A stretch of 64,000 nt of DNA from Vallitalea okinawensis. Its GTDB lineage: Bacteria; Bacillota; Clostridia; Lachnospirales; PQDH01. The notes below the pieces were generated by a model, which was not told where the DNA came from, ran no database searches, and saw only the letters and a program-made list of their open reading frames with translations. Shown one piece after another: positions 17,548-26,642 of the stretch. The translations under genes and the position numbers were made by a program. Location of the stretch: contig NZ_PQDH01000005.1 of NCBI RefSeq assembly GCF_002964605.1, forward strand, positions 289,764 through 353,763, read 5' to 3'. Every line of letters starts with the position of its first letter. Position 1 is the first letter of the stretch.

Positions 17548-18549
17548 CTAACCATATATACATTTATAATAGGTCTTTAATCTTCTCCTTGTCTCCTTAC
17601 ACCATTCCATGTTCTCTAAATACCACCCAATGACCTCTTGTAAACCTTCTTCAAAATCAATCTCTGGTTGCCAACCTACTTGCTCTCTTATTTTATCGTA
17701 ACTGATTGCATACCTATAGTCATGACCAAGTCGGTCTTCTACAAGAGTAATTAAAGATTCTGTTTTATTTAAAGCTCTTAAGATACTCATAACTATATCT
17801 TTGTTAGTTCTCTCGTTATTGGCACCTACATTATAAATTTCCCCATTTTTCCCCTTACATAGCACTTGGAAAATAGCTCTACAATGATCTTTAACATGAA
17901 TCCAATCTCTTATATTTAGGCCAGTCCCATAAAGAGGTAGTGATTGATCTTCATAAGCATTACATATCATTAAGGGTATTAATTTCTCAGGTAACTGGTG
18001 GGATCCATAATTATTTGAACAGCGGGTGATATTAACAGGAAGTCCAAATGTTTGATAGTAGGACCGTACCATCAAGTCTGCACTGGCCTTCGATGCGGAG
18101 TAAGGGCTATTAGGAGCTAGAGGTGATTCTTCCGTAAACACACCCTCATGTCCTAAAGATCCATAAACTTCATCTGTTGATATCTGAATGAACTTCTTAA
18201 TGCCATATGTTTTAGCCGCTTCTAATAGGGTGTTAGTCCCAAGTACATTGGTATTTATAAACTGACTTGAATCAATTATGGAGCGATCCACATGAGATTC
18301 AGCTGCAAAGTTGATAACATAGTCTATACCCTGACTCATTAGTTCATTGATTGATATAGCATCGCAGATATCTGTCTTAATGAAAGAATATCTTTCATTG
18401 CTTTCGATGGACTTCAAATTATCCAAATTGCCAGCATAAGTTAAGTTATCAACATTTATGACAGTATAATCAGGGTGATTATCTATTATGTATTTAATAA
18501 AATGGCTACCTATAAAGCCTGCTCCACCAGTGATTAATAACTTTTTCAT
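17548..18549 (-). CDS. rfbB: dTDP-glucose 4,6-dehydratase
   Basis: This 333-residue NAD-dependent extended SDR makes dTDP-4-keto-6-deoxyglucose. It shows the GGAGFIGSHF nucleotide loop, NFAAESHVDRSI, ISTDEVYGSLG (catalytic Thr-Asp-Glu), YSASKA (Tyr/Lys) and NNYGSHQLPEKLIPL. I chose the ATG at 18549, six bases after GAGGTG, over an upstream GTG at 18558. The partners rmlA, rmlC and rmlD are not in the window, so it is an isolated copy, perhaps supplying a sugar for the adjacent glycosyltransferase. Confidence 0.94.
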   Translation of the reverse strand: MKKLLITGGAGFIGSHFIKYIIDNHPDYTVINVDNLTYAGNLDNLKSIESNERYSFIKTDICDAISINELMSQGIDYVINFAAESHVDRSIIDSSQFINTNVLGTNTLLEAAKTYGIKKFIQISTDEVYGSLGHEGVFTEESPLAPNSPYSASKASADLMVRSYYQTFGLPVNITRCSNNYGSHQLPEKLIPLMICNAYEDQSLPLYGTGLNIRDWIHVKDHCRAIFQVLCKGKNGEIYNVGANNERTNKDIVMSILRALNKTESLITLVEDRLGHDYRYAISYDKIREQVGWQPEIDFEEGLQEVIGWYLENMEWCKETRRRLKTYYKCIYG

Positions 18550-18584
18550 TCTCTTCACCTCAAATAATTGGATTCAATATAGAA

Positions 18585-18725
18585 AAAAGTGGCCAATGCC
18601 ACATTAAAACTGAAATAGGAATGTACGATACCTTACTTGATTATTTCGTGTAGCGAAATATATCAGAAGTAATGAGGTTCGATGCCTTATTGCTTTTATA
18701 AGCAAAACGCCAACTTTCCTATTCC
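18585..18725 (+). repeat. Interspersed two-hairpin element, copy d (with insertion)
   Basis: The first hairpin is GTGGC-CAAT-GCCAC (18589-18602). AAATAGGAATGTACGATACCTT and the distal AACTTTCCTATTCC arm are both present, with about 60 bp of additional sequence inserted between the arms. Confidence 0.75.
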
Positions 18726-18783
18726 AGAATGATATTAGACCTTATCCACTATTTTGTCAATACTTATAAGATCAAAGTAAGAG

Positions 18784-18825
18784 AAAAAGTACATGATAAG
18801 GTATTTTACTACCCTCATGTACTTT
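18784..18825 (-). terminator. Terminator of the sugar-binding lipoprotein gene
   Basis: On the minus strand GTACATGA pairs with TCATGTAC across a long loop, followed by TTTTTCTC. Confidence 0.7.
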
Positions 18826-18868
18826 CTATTTTTGTAGGCATAGTCAACCTAGTATAACTTATTGCTGA

Positions 18869-20182
18869 TTATTTAAATTGTAAATCATCATAGAAATCAT
18901 ATTGATCTTCAACCGGTTTAAAATTGATTTCACTTACTATTTCTTCCGCTTCTTTTTGTGCATCCATTAGAGCTACATCAAGTTCTTTCTCCTCTTGTAA
19001 GATTTCTTCAAATAATCGGTCGTATACCCGATGTAATGTTTCTGGTATTGGACCAGGATACATAGATTGATTGATATAACTTCCTTGAACTTGAAACAGA
19101 TGATTTTCAGCTATTTCAGAGGCATCTTTTAGAGAACTTCTTGCTGGATAGGCACCTTTATGAACAGCGTATTCCGTAAGTAATTGCTCATTGTTAATAA
19201 TAAACTTAATAAACTCATTGGCATTACTCTTATTGTCCTCTTTAATATATTTACTAATACCTAATGAAATCTCCATTGACTTGGATTCGACAACAGCCAC
19301 CTGATCATCCATCTTCGGAATAGACATGATCCCTACATCAATATTTGGATATTCTTCTTTTAGTCTTGCATAATCGGCCCCGTAACCGTAAGCCATAACA
19401 ACATAACCGTCAGCTAACTGCTTCCAACCGGGCGTTACATTTTTATAATCATTATTTAATTCTCCCATTATTTCAATACTTTTCATGGTTATATTAGTAT
19501 TAATATTGGGTATGCCATCTGCTGTAAACATGGGCATACCTTGTTGATAATTAAGGGACCAAACTAAAGCCTCTTCCATGCCAGCATAAGTAAAACCGTT
19601 TCTAACCATTTTACCGTCTTGATCAAATAATTCAAACTCGTTAGCCATGGCTATTAATTCTTCCCATGTTTTTGGATAGTTCGTACCATCGAACCCCTTT
19701 TGCTCCCAAGCGCTCTCATCATACATAATGATCCCTGTATAATAACCCATAGGAACATAGTATATTTCATCGTCAATAAAATGGCTCTCAATGTGGCTAT
19801 AATTGTTTTCAACTTCATTCTTCTTAATAATGGAATCATCATAGGGTTCTGAATACTCAATGGTGTTTTGTAAATATAAAGTGTTCTGATAAAACAAATC
19901 TGGTCCATTACCTGATTTCATTGCTAAAGGCAACTTAGACCAATATTCCTCCCAAGTATGCTCCTGAATTATAATCGTAATATTAGGATTTTCAGTTTGG
20001 TATGCACTGACCCATCCTTCCATCAATTCTACATCCACTGGCGTCCATAATTCTAGTGTATTAGGTGTCTTATCACCGTTTTCTTCCTTCTTCTCTGATT
20101 GGTTATTTCCACCATCTGTATTTGTACATGCTATCATGAATAAAAACAAAAAGATTATTAAACCGCTAAGGCATTTCTTCAT
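18869..20182 (-). CDS. ABC transporter sugar-binding lipoprotein (family 1)
   Basis: This 437-residue extracellular solute-binding protein has a lipoprotein signal (LIIFLFLFMIAC, lipobox Cys at about 19). It has the family-1 elements WTPVDVELMEGWVSAYQTENP, NGPDLFYQNTLYLQ, YPKTWEELIAMANEF and a C-terminal DVALMDAQKEAEEIV. It should bind a carbohydrate outside the membrane and deliver it to MalFG-type permeases. No permease or ATPase genes are nearby, so it is an orphan here. It is divergent from melA, which hints at an alpha-galactoside ligand, but this is weak. Confidence 0.85.
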   Translation of the reverse strand: MKKCLSGLIIFLFLFMIACTNTDGGNNQSEKKEENGDKTPNTLELWTPVDVELMEGWVSAYQTENPNITIIIQEHTWEEYWSKLPLAMKSGNGPDLFYQNTLYLQNTIEYSEPYDDSIIKKNEVENNYSHIESHFIDDEIYYVPMGYYTGIIMYDESAWEQKGFDGTNYPKTWEELIAMANEFELFDQDGKMVRNGFTYAGMEEALVWSLNYQQGMPMFTADGIPNINTNITMKSIEIMGELNNDYKNVTPGWKQLADGYVVMAYGYGADYARLKEEYPNIDVGIMSIPKMDDQVAVVESKSMEISLGISKYIKEDNKSNANEFIKFIINNEQLLTEYAVHKGAYPARSSLKDASEIAENHLFQVQGSYINQSMYPGPIPETLHRVYDRLFEEILQEEKELDVALMDAQKEAEEIVSEINFKPVEDQYDFYDDLQFK

Positions 20183-20460
20183 ATATAATCCTCCTGAATG
20201 CTATTAAATCTTTAAACTCAAGTACTTTTCTGATTGCATCATTATTATAAGTATGTACCAAAGCTAAGTTTTTTATTTAATTTAGAACAATCATCAGCAA
20301 CTATAAAGAACAGTGAATCATCTATTTCACTTCAAAACGGTACTTACCACCTCAAGACACAACATAAAGACATAAACATCCATCATAAAAACATGTTTTT
20401 TTTAATGAATTAGATTATAATAGAGTTAACATAAACATTATTAATGAGGAGGGTTTAATT

Positions 20461-21774
20461 ATGTCTAAAATCACTTTTTTGGGAGCAGGAAGTACTGTAT
20501 TTGCAAAAAACGTTCTTGGTGACTGTATGCTTACAGAATCCCTTAGAGATTCCCATATCGCACTTTATGATATCGATGAAAAGCGACTTAAAGAATCTGA
20601 ACTTATGTTAAAAAATATCAATGATAATTGTAATGAAAGTAAAGCAACAATAGTAGCCTATACTGATCGTAAAGCAGCTCTAAAAGATGCAACATATGTT
20701 GTTAATGCCATTCAAGTGGGTGGATATGATCCTTGTACAATTACTGATTTTGAAATTCCTAAGAAGTATGGATTACGTCAAACCATTGCTGATACACTTG
20801 GAATAGGTGGAATATTCAGAGCTTTGAGAACAATCCCTATTATGATGGATTTTGCTAGGGATATGGAAGAAGTTTGTCCAGATGCTTGGTTTTTAAATTA
20901 TACTAATCCTATGTCTATGCTAACATTAGCTATGCAAAAAGCTACAAAGGTAAAAACTATTGGTTTATGTCACAGTGTTCAGGTTTGTGCTGATCATTTA
21001 ATAAGGGGTTTAAATGAGGCAGGTTATGATTTACCAACAGAAGATCTTCAGTGGAAAATCGCTGGTATCAATCATATGGCATGGCTATTAGAACTTACTC
21101 ATAAAGGTGAAGATCTTTATCCACAAGTTCGCCAGATTGCAAAAGAAATCGATATTAAACATAAAGACATGGTTCGTTTCGAGATTATGAAACACTTTGG
21201 TTATTATGTAACGGAATCCAGTGAACATAATGCAGAGTATATGCCTTACTTTATCAAAGATAAATATCCAGAAATCATAGATAAACTCAACATTCCATTA
21301 GATGAATACCCAAGAAGATGTGTGGAGCAAATTGAAAAGTGGGAAACTATGAGAGATGAACTGGTGAATGATTCATCACTTACACATGAGCGTACCCATG
21401 AATATGCTTCTTATATCATGGAAGCTATGGAAACAGGTCAACCATATACTATTGGTGGTAATGTACTCAACACTGGTCTTATTACTAACTTACCAGAAGA
21501 ATGCTGCGTAGAAGTACCTTGCGTAGTAGATCGTAGTGGTATCACACCTTGTTATGTTGGTGCTCTTCCTGAACAACTTGCTGCTTTAAACAGAACCAAT
21601 ATAAACGTACAGCTTCTAACTGTCGAAGCTGCATTAACTGGTAAGAAAGAACATATCTATCATGCAGCTATGTTAGATCCTCATACCTCATCTGAGCTCT
21701 CTATCGATGATATTATTGCACTTTGTGATGAACTAATTGAAGCTCATGGTGATTGGTTACCAGAATTTAAGTAA
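20461..21774 (+). CDS. melA: GH4 alpha-galactosidase
   Basis: This 437-residue family GH4 enzyme uses NAD and Mn(II) to hydrolyse alpha-galactosides. It has the NAD loop FLGAGSTVFAKNVLGD, VNAIQVGGY, LGIGGIFRALRTIP, FLNYTNPM, the metal-binding GLCHSVQ Cys/His and GINHMAW. Overall similarity is to Bacillus-type MelA; substrate preference among alpha-galactosides, alpha-glucosides and galacturonides cannot be read with certainty. GAGGAGGG precedes the ATG. It is monocistronic and divergent from the sugar-binding lipoprotein. Confidence 0.88.
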   Translation: MSKITFLGAGSTVFAKNVLGDCMLTESLRDSHIALYDIDEKRLKESELMLKNINDNCNESKATIVAYTDRKAALKDATYVVNAIQVGGYDPCTITDFEIPKKYGLRQTIADTLGIGGIFRALRTIPIMMDFARDMEEVCPDAWFLNYTNPMSMLTLAMQKATKVKTIGLCHSVQVCADHLIRGLNEAGYDLPTEDLQWKIAGINHMAWLLELTHKGEDLYPQVRQIAKEIDIKHKDMVRFEIMKHFGYYVTESSEHNAEYMPYFIKDKYPEIIDKLNIPLDEYPRRCVEQIEKWETMRDELVNDSSLTHERTHEYASYIMEAMETGQPYTIGGNVLNTGLITNLPEECCVEVPCVVDRSGITPCYVGALPEQLAALNRTNINVQLLTVEAALTGKKEHIYHAAMLDPHTSSELSIDDIIALCDELIEAHGDWLPEFK

Positions 21775-21790
21775 GTAATACTCTTGAGAG

Positions 21791-21872
21791 TACAAAAGTG
21801 GCTAACGCCACATTTAAACCGGATATAGGAAGTATGGTTCCTTGCGAGCAAAAAGCAGTACTTTCCTATACC
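21791..21872 (+). repeat. Interspersed two-hairpin element, copy e (complete)
   Basis: A complete copy. Hairpin 1 is GTGGC-TAAC-GCCAC. Hairpin 2 pairs ATATAGGAAGTA with TACTTTCCTATA around the conserved loop GGTTCCTTGCGAGCAAAA. Confidence 0.85.
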
Positions 21873-21876
21873 AAAA

Positions 21877-21954
21877 TAAAAGCGTATGACTTCCTCATGA
21901 AGCCAAGAAATCCGTGCTAATGGATGAATACTCCATGATCAAATCATACGCTTA
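21877..21954 (-). terminator. Terminator of the aminotransferase operon
   Basis: On the minus strand TAAGCGTATGA pairs with TCATACGCTT across a long structured loop and is followed by TTATTTT. Confidence 0.65.
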
Positions 21955-21972
21955 TGTTTTTGTTAAATTATC

Positions 21973-23469
21973 TTATGCTGTTTGACCCATATTTCCAGGT
22001 TCTACATCATTTAATAAATTGGATCGATCAACATTCTTAAACACATTTTCAAATCTTTTAAGGGCTTCATCAACAATCTCATCTGTTGTAGCCATAGATG
22101 TGTAAAGACGACTTCCAGCTAATGTAACTAACCCTTCTGCCATATAGGCTGCACCCATCTCTTCCATCATGAATTTCCGTGCTTTAATCTCTCCCAAACA
22201 TTTCTTAATACTTGTATATTTAAGTTTAATAAACATAGCTGCAGAAGTTTCTAAATGACAAATGGATCCTTGATTATATGCCACATATGGGAGATCATAT
22301 TGCTTTATAAGATCTTGTAATCCTTTGGTTATCTTATCTCCTTGCTGGCCTGCAATAACAGCTGCATTAGTTCTTTCTAGCTCTTTTATTGTATAATAAC
22401 CAGCTAATGAACTAAGAGGATTTGCTGCTAATGTACCACCACAATAGGCACGTTTTTTCCCACTTTCCAGCCCAGCAGCCAAGTGGTTGATTAAGTCACG
22501 TCGTCCACCTAAACCGCCTGCTGATGGATAACCTCCCGCTACAACCTTACCAAATATGGTCAAGTCAGGCTTTACATTAAAATAGCCTTGTGCTCCTCCT
22601 AATCCTAATCTAAATCCTGTTACAACCTCATCAAATATAAGAAGTGCACCATACTTGTCACAAAGCTGTCGTACTTGGTGATTATACTCCTTATGCATTG
22701 GTCTAGTGCCACTTTCTGGTCCCACTGGTTCTAGTATAACTGCAGCAGTGCCCCCCCTCAGTTTATTAAGCTTCATGGTTCGCTCAAGGGCATCGATATC
22801 ATTTGGAAAAACTTCCTGTGTATGTTTCCTACAGTTCCCTGGTATACCGTGAGCTTCGAATCCTCTAGTTCCTGGGATATGCAATCCATAAACCATCTGA
22901 TCGCTCCAACCATGATAAGCTCCACCTAACTTAATGATTTTTTTATGCCCAGTAGCCAGACGAGCTATACGTAATGCTGCCATAACAGATTCAGTACCGC
23001 TACCTAACATCCTAAACATTTCAACAGCAGGCATATGCTTATTGATAATCTTTGCTAGCTTTAATTCATATTCATGAAATAGACCTGTTACTGGACCACA
23101 GGTATTCAATAATTCGATAACTTTTTCTCTTACTGGTTCATAATTACTCCCCAGTACCGTTGGTCCACCTGCCTGTAAGAAATCAATATATTGATTTCCA
23201 TCCATATCATAAAGATACGCTCCCTCGGCTTTTGTGAAAACCAATGGAAACGGATGGTTAAAAGCTAGATTATGTTGCACCCCACCAGGTATATATTGTT
23301 TTGCTTCTGTGATCATGTCTTTTGATTTTTTACATTGGGTTTCAAAGTACTCCATGTACTTTGTTACTGCTTCTCTTTTTAACGGTATCAAAGGCATACT
23401 AATCAGCTTATTAATTTGCTCATATACTGCATCTGTATCATGCCATTTTGATATAGAATATCCTGACAT
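21973..23469 (-). CDS. Class III aminotransferase, glutamate-1-semialdehyde aminomutase-like
   Basis: This 498-residue PLP enzyme resembles HemL-type proteins: YIPGGVQHNLAF, MLGSGTESVMAALRIAR, YHGWSDQ, LIFDEVVTGFRLGLGG, and the PLP lysine in DLTIFGKVVAGGYPSAG. It is about 70 residues longer than GSA aminomutase because of an N-terminal helical extension. Its place as last gene of a TetR/aldolase/kinase operon, with no haem genes, argues for transamination of a sugar-derived aldehyde or ketone rather than haem synthesis. The substrate is unknown. AGAGGAGAT precedes the ATG. Confidence 0.8.
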   Translation of the reverse strand: MSGYSISKWHDTDAVYEQINKLISMPLIPLKREAVTKYMEYFETQCKKSKDMITEAKQYIPGGVQHNLAFNHPFPLVFTKAEGAYLYDMDGNQYIDFLQAGGPTVLGSNYEPVREKVIELLNTCGPVTGLFHEYELKLAKIINKHMPAVEMFRMLGSGTESVMAALRIARLATGHKKIIKLGGAYHGWSDQMVYGLHIPGTRGFEAHGIPGNCRKHTQEVFPNDIDALERTMKLNKLRGGTAAVILEPVGPESGTRPMHKEYNHQVRQLCDKYGALLIFDEVVTGFRLGLGGAQGYFNVKPDLTIFGKVVAGGYPSAGGLGGRRDLINHLAAGLESGKKRAYCGGTLAANPLSSLAGYYTIKELERTNAAVIAGQQGDKITKGLQDLIKQYDLPYVAYNQGSICHLETSAAMFIKLKYTSIKKCLGEIKARKFMMEEMGAAYMAEGLVTLAGSRLYTSMATTDEIVDEALKRFENVFKNVDRSNLLNDVEPGNMGQTA

Positions 23470-23497
23470 TAGGTTATCTCCTCTCTTTTATCTTTAT

Positions 23498-24082
23498 TTA
23501 TTTCTTCAAGGAACTCAGAAGAATATCTAACGCTACATCTACTTCTTCTTTTGCGCCCGGCTCTCCACCTTCTTCAAACCACTTAAATAAGACGCCATAA
23601 TAGCAACTCATTAATGAAACACCTATTTGTTCAGCGCTGTATTGAGTTGTCAAATCACCTTTCTCTTGAGCACTACAAATTCGCTCTTGAATAGCATCTC
23701 TTAATGCTTTAAAAGGGGACTGTATATTATTTTTATTAATCAACGTTGTAAATAGTACACGACCAGTTACCCTCAAATAAGGGATGGAGTCTTCGATTAA
23801 GCGTAATAAAACACTTTTAATTTGTGTGATCTCATCTTCATCTTCTAAGGTTTCTAATAACTCTAGTACATCTGTTACCTCTTCATCGGCTAAACCAATT
23901 AATAAACTCTCTTTATTGGGAAAGTGCTTAAATAATGTGCTCTTGGATACATCAGCTCTTTCAGTTATATCTTCAATGGACGTATATTCATATCCCTTTT
24001 CTCTAAAAAGATGCTTTGCTGACCTGAGCATCTTTGAGTGTGTCATAAGCTTCTTTCTCTCACGTCGTGTCATATTCTCCAT
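23498..24082 (-). CDS. TetR-family transcriptional regulator
   Basis: This 194-residue regulator has the TetR DNA-binding domain at about 12-58 (YTSIEDITERADVSKSTLFKHFPNKESLL) and a helical effector domain. It is embedded between the aldolase and aminotransferase genes on the same strand (33 and 28 bp gaps), so it probably controls its own operon. A palindrome built from ACTATAGTATA half-sites upstream of the kinase gene is a candidate operator. The ligand is unknown. Confidence 0.88.
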   Translation of the reverse strand: MENMTRRERKKLMTHSKMLRSAKHLFREKGYEYTSIEDITERADVSKSTLFKHFPNKESLLIGLADEEVTDVLELLETLEDEDEITQIKSVLLRLIEDSIPYLRVTGRVLFTTLINKNNIQSPFKALRDAIQERICSAQEKGDLTTQYSAEQIGVSLMSCYYGVLFKWFEEGGEPGAKEEVDVALDILLSSLKK

Positions 24083-24115
24083 GTCTAACTTCCTTTCTTG
24101 GGCATCATTTTAAAG

Positions 24116-24787
24116 TTATCTTGCTTGATCTTTGAGTTGTCTCTTTTTCTTACTGTATATTTTCATGTAGTACTCATGCATGGCAAATGCTTCTAATTTA
24201 TTAATCTCAACAGGTCCGCCTATGCATTGACTTTCGATATAAATACGACAACACTTTTCTACTAGTTGGCATGTAGTGAAGGCTTCTTCCATATCTCTCC
24301 CTAAACATATTCCCCCATGATTGGCTAATAGAGCAGCATTTCTACCTTTTAAAGCTTTTAATACTTTTTTAGTTAATTTTTTTGAACCTGATATGGCATA
24401 TTCAGCAGTTTTTAAAGATGGTCCAATAATCTGTACCATATCATCTATTACTGGTGGTACTGTCTGTCTTGTTGATGCGATGACACAGGCATTTATGGAG
24501 TGTGTATGGATTACAGCATGAATATCTTTACGATCTTGATAGACGGCTGCATGAAGTCCTCTTTCCATAGATGGTTTTAGATGACCTTCATACTCTAAGG
24601 TAGCCATATTAACTAACACGATGTCCTTAGGTGTTAACTTTTCATACTCTTGACCACTAGGTGTTATGAGCATGTGTTGATCATCTACACGTAGACTAAT
24701 GTTGCCCCATGTCCCAGCAACTAGACCAGTAGAAATTAATCTCTTCCCAGCATCACAAACCAATTGTCTTTCTTGTAATAGTTCCAT
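24116..24787 (-). CDS. Class II aldolase/epimerase (AraD/FucA family)
   Basis: This 223-residue Zn-dependent enzyme of the fuculose-phosphate aldolase/ribulose-phosphate epimerase family has zinc ligands in VIHTHSINACVIAS and LLANHGGICLG, the acid-base region SMERGLHAAVYQDR, and the substrate loop AGTWGNISLRVDDQHMLITPSG. It should cleave or epimerise a phosphorylated ketose made by the kinase encoded just upstream (11 bp gap). Family members cannot be told apart reliably by eye. AGGAGGGT precedes the ATG. Confidence 0.85.
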   Translation of the reverse strand: MELLQERQLVCDAGKRLISTGLVAGTWGNISLRVDDQHMLITPSGQEYEKLTPKDIVLVNMATLEYEGHLKPSMERGLHAAVYQDRKDIHAVIHTHSINACVIASTRQTVPPVIDDMVQIIGPSLKTAEYAISGSKKLTKKVLKALKGRNAALLANHGGICLGRDMEEAFTTCQLVEKCCRIYIESQCIGGPVEINKLEAFAMHEYYMKIYSKKKRQLKDQAR

Positions 24788-24798
24788 AATACCCTCCT

Positions 24799-26331
24799 TT
24801 AACTCGTAAACCTCTCACTGTTAGCTTGTCGATAAGCTTTTTTTAATGAATAATAGATACTCTTATAACTCTTAAATAATTCATCGTAAATCTTCTCATT
24901 TCCTCTTTGAGGTATGTATCTTTGGTTGACTGTAACAAAATCTTTAATATCGTCAAATTGATAAATTCCCAGCCCAACTAAAGCACAGAAGGCTGCTCCC
25001 ACAGCTCCTGCCGTTTTTGGGTTATTGATTGTTTCTATCTCTTTCTTCGTTACATCAGCAATAATCTGCATCCATTCCCTATCCAAAGAACCACCGCCGA
25101 TAATACGGAGTTTATGGATATCGAATTTAAAATCCCTTTTAAAGTTATCAATAATCCAGCGCAAATTATAGGCGACCCCTTCATAGACTGCTCTCATCAT
25201 ATGCTCCCTTTTATGTTCGTGACTTAAATTGAACATAGTTGATCTAGTGGTAGTTGTACTAACGGGACAACGTTCACCCATCATCCAAGGTGTACAAATA
25301 AGATAATCTGCGCCTGGTGGAACTTGCCGAACAGTTTGGTCCATGACTTCATAAATATTCGTTATATTAGGATCTTCTTGCTCATGTTTAAAGAATTGAT
25401 CTGCTATCCATTGAAGGCATGAGCCTGCGGCTTCTGTTATACCAACTGCTACATTCATCTCTGGATGTGCACTTTGTAAAACATTAGCGCCGTTCTTATG
25501 CTTTAGATTTTTGCGTGTAGAAACGCAAAACCAAGCAGATGTCCCTAAATAGATATGAGCTTCTCCCTCACCGATAGCTCCAGAACCTACTGTTGCACTT
25601 TGTACGTCATCGCAGCCTCCAAACACAGGTATACCTGCCTTTAAGCCCATTAATTCAGCTGCTTCCTCTGTTAATACACCAATTTTATCAATGGACGTTA
25701 CCAGGGGTGCTAACTTATTTTCATCAAAATCAATAGCTTTGAATATAAACCTTATCCAATCTTTCTTTTTCAAGTCAAATGCATAGGAGGAAGCTCCTGT
25801 CCAATCCATTACTTTTTGCCCAGTCATCATAAACTTAACGTAACCATTAACGTCAAGAAATACTTCTGTTTTTCTGTAGACCTCTGGTTCTTCATCTTTT
25901 ATCCATAGTAATTTAGCAATAACATCTTTCCCCATGATAGGGATACCAATAATGGCCTTAAAAATTTTTTCTCCTCCAACTTTATTCATGATCTTATGAG
26001 CTTGCTTTTCAGCACGACCATCTACCCAGGTGATATTAGATCTTAGTACTTCTCCTTCTCTTGAAAGAGGTATAACACCCATTGCCTGTGTTGTAGAGAC
26101 TATGGCAGCTATGGTTTCTGGAGACACAGATGATTTTGCTACAACTTCTTTTGTTCCTTTGACTACTGCTTCCCAATAGTCTTCTGGTTCTTGCTCAGCC
26201 CAACCGGGATTTCTTGTATAAAGAGGATATTCATTAGATGCACTTCCGCAGATGTTTCCATTAAGGTCAATCAAGACTGTCTTAGCACAACTTGTGCCAA
26301 TATCATGGGCAATAACATATTGTTGTCCCAT
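24799..26331 (-). CDS. FGGY-family sugar kinase (xylulokinase-like)
   Basis: This 510-residue kinase has the phosphate-binding VIAHDIGTSCAKTVLID, the NITWVDGRAEKQA region, FGGCDDVQSATVGSG, and the C-terminal FGGY motif region LRIIGGGSLDREWMQIIADV. It should phosphorylate a ketose or polyol. The long C-terminal part and PGADYLICTPWMMGERCPV resemble xylulokinases and LsrK-like enzymes. I chose the ATG at 26331, preceded by GGGGG; the start at 26367 has no ribosome site. It is the first gene of the operon, so its phosphorylated product probably feeds the aldolase. Confidence 0.85.
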   Translation of the reverse strand: MGQQYVIAHDIGTSCAKTVLIDLNGNICGSASNEYPLYTRNPGWAEQEPEDYWEAVVKGTKEVVAKSSVSPETIAAIVSTTQAMGVIPLSREGEVLRSNITWVDGRAEKQAHKIMNKVGGEKIFKAIIGIPIMGKDVIAKLLWIKDEEPEVYRKTEVFLDVNGYVKFMMTGQKVMDWTGASSYAFDLKKKDWIRFIFKAIDFDENKLAPLVTSIDKIGVLTEEAAELMGLKAGIPVFGGCDDVQSATVGSGAIGEGEAHIYLGTSAWFCVSTRKNLKHKNGANVLQSAHPEMNVAVGITEAAGSCLQWIADQFFKHEQEDPNITNIYEVMDQTVRQVPPGADYLICTPWMMGERCPVSTTTTRSTMFNLSHEHKREHMMRAVYEGVAYNLRWIIDNFKRDFKFDIHKLRIIGGGSLDREWMQIIADVTKKEIETINNPKTAGAVGAAFCALVGLGIYQFDDIKDFVTVNQRYIPQRGNEKIYDELFKSYKSIYYSLKKAYRQANSERFTS

Positions 26332-26488
26332 GTGAAAACCCCCATTCATTAAATACTGTTTGTGCATGATGAAATAAAATGAAAATGCTTTGAGATATTT
26401 TTATGGTTATCTAGATTGGTATATTATAAAGGATTGTTCTCTAGTAAGATTAGAATATCAGAAGTAAATATAGACTCTATTATAAAAG

Positions 26489-26525
26489 TAAACTATAGTA
26501 TACTTTTATAATATACTATAGTTTT
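26489..26525. promoter_or_regulatory. Palindrome upstream of the kinase operon (candidate TetR operator)
   Basis: AAACTATAGTATA and TATACTATAGTTT form a perfect inverted repeat separated by 9 bases; each arm also holds ACTATAGT. It lies about 160 bp upstream of the kinase start, in a region without T-run character on the operon strand. It is a candidate operator for the operon's TetR protein. Confidence 0.45.
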
Positions 26526-26571
26526 TAGAATTGTCAATCATTTCTTTATTGTTTTTTTAAATTATAATTAA

Positions 26572-26616
26572 GAAAGTGCATGCTAGGTACAGTCGTTACT
26601 GTCCTTTTCATGCACT
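26572..26616 (-). terminator. Terminator of the betaine-binding lipoprotein gene
   Basis: On the minus strand AGTGCATG pairs with CATGCACT around an inner hairpin (GGACAGT/ACTGTACC), followed by a weak TTCTT tail, 27 bp after the stop. Confidence 0.6.
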
Positions 26617-26642
26617 AAAATAATTTACATCCAAATCATGTA

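Noticed and set aside
21973..23469. HemL, glutamate-1-semialdehyde aminomutase for haem synthesis
   Set aside because: The protein has an N-terminal extension and lies in a kinase/aldolase/TetR operon with no haem genes, so the precise name is not justified.
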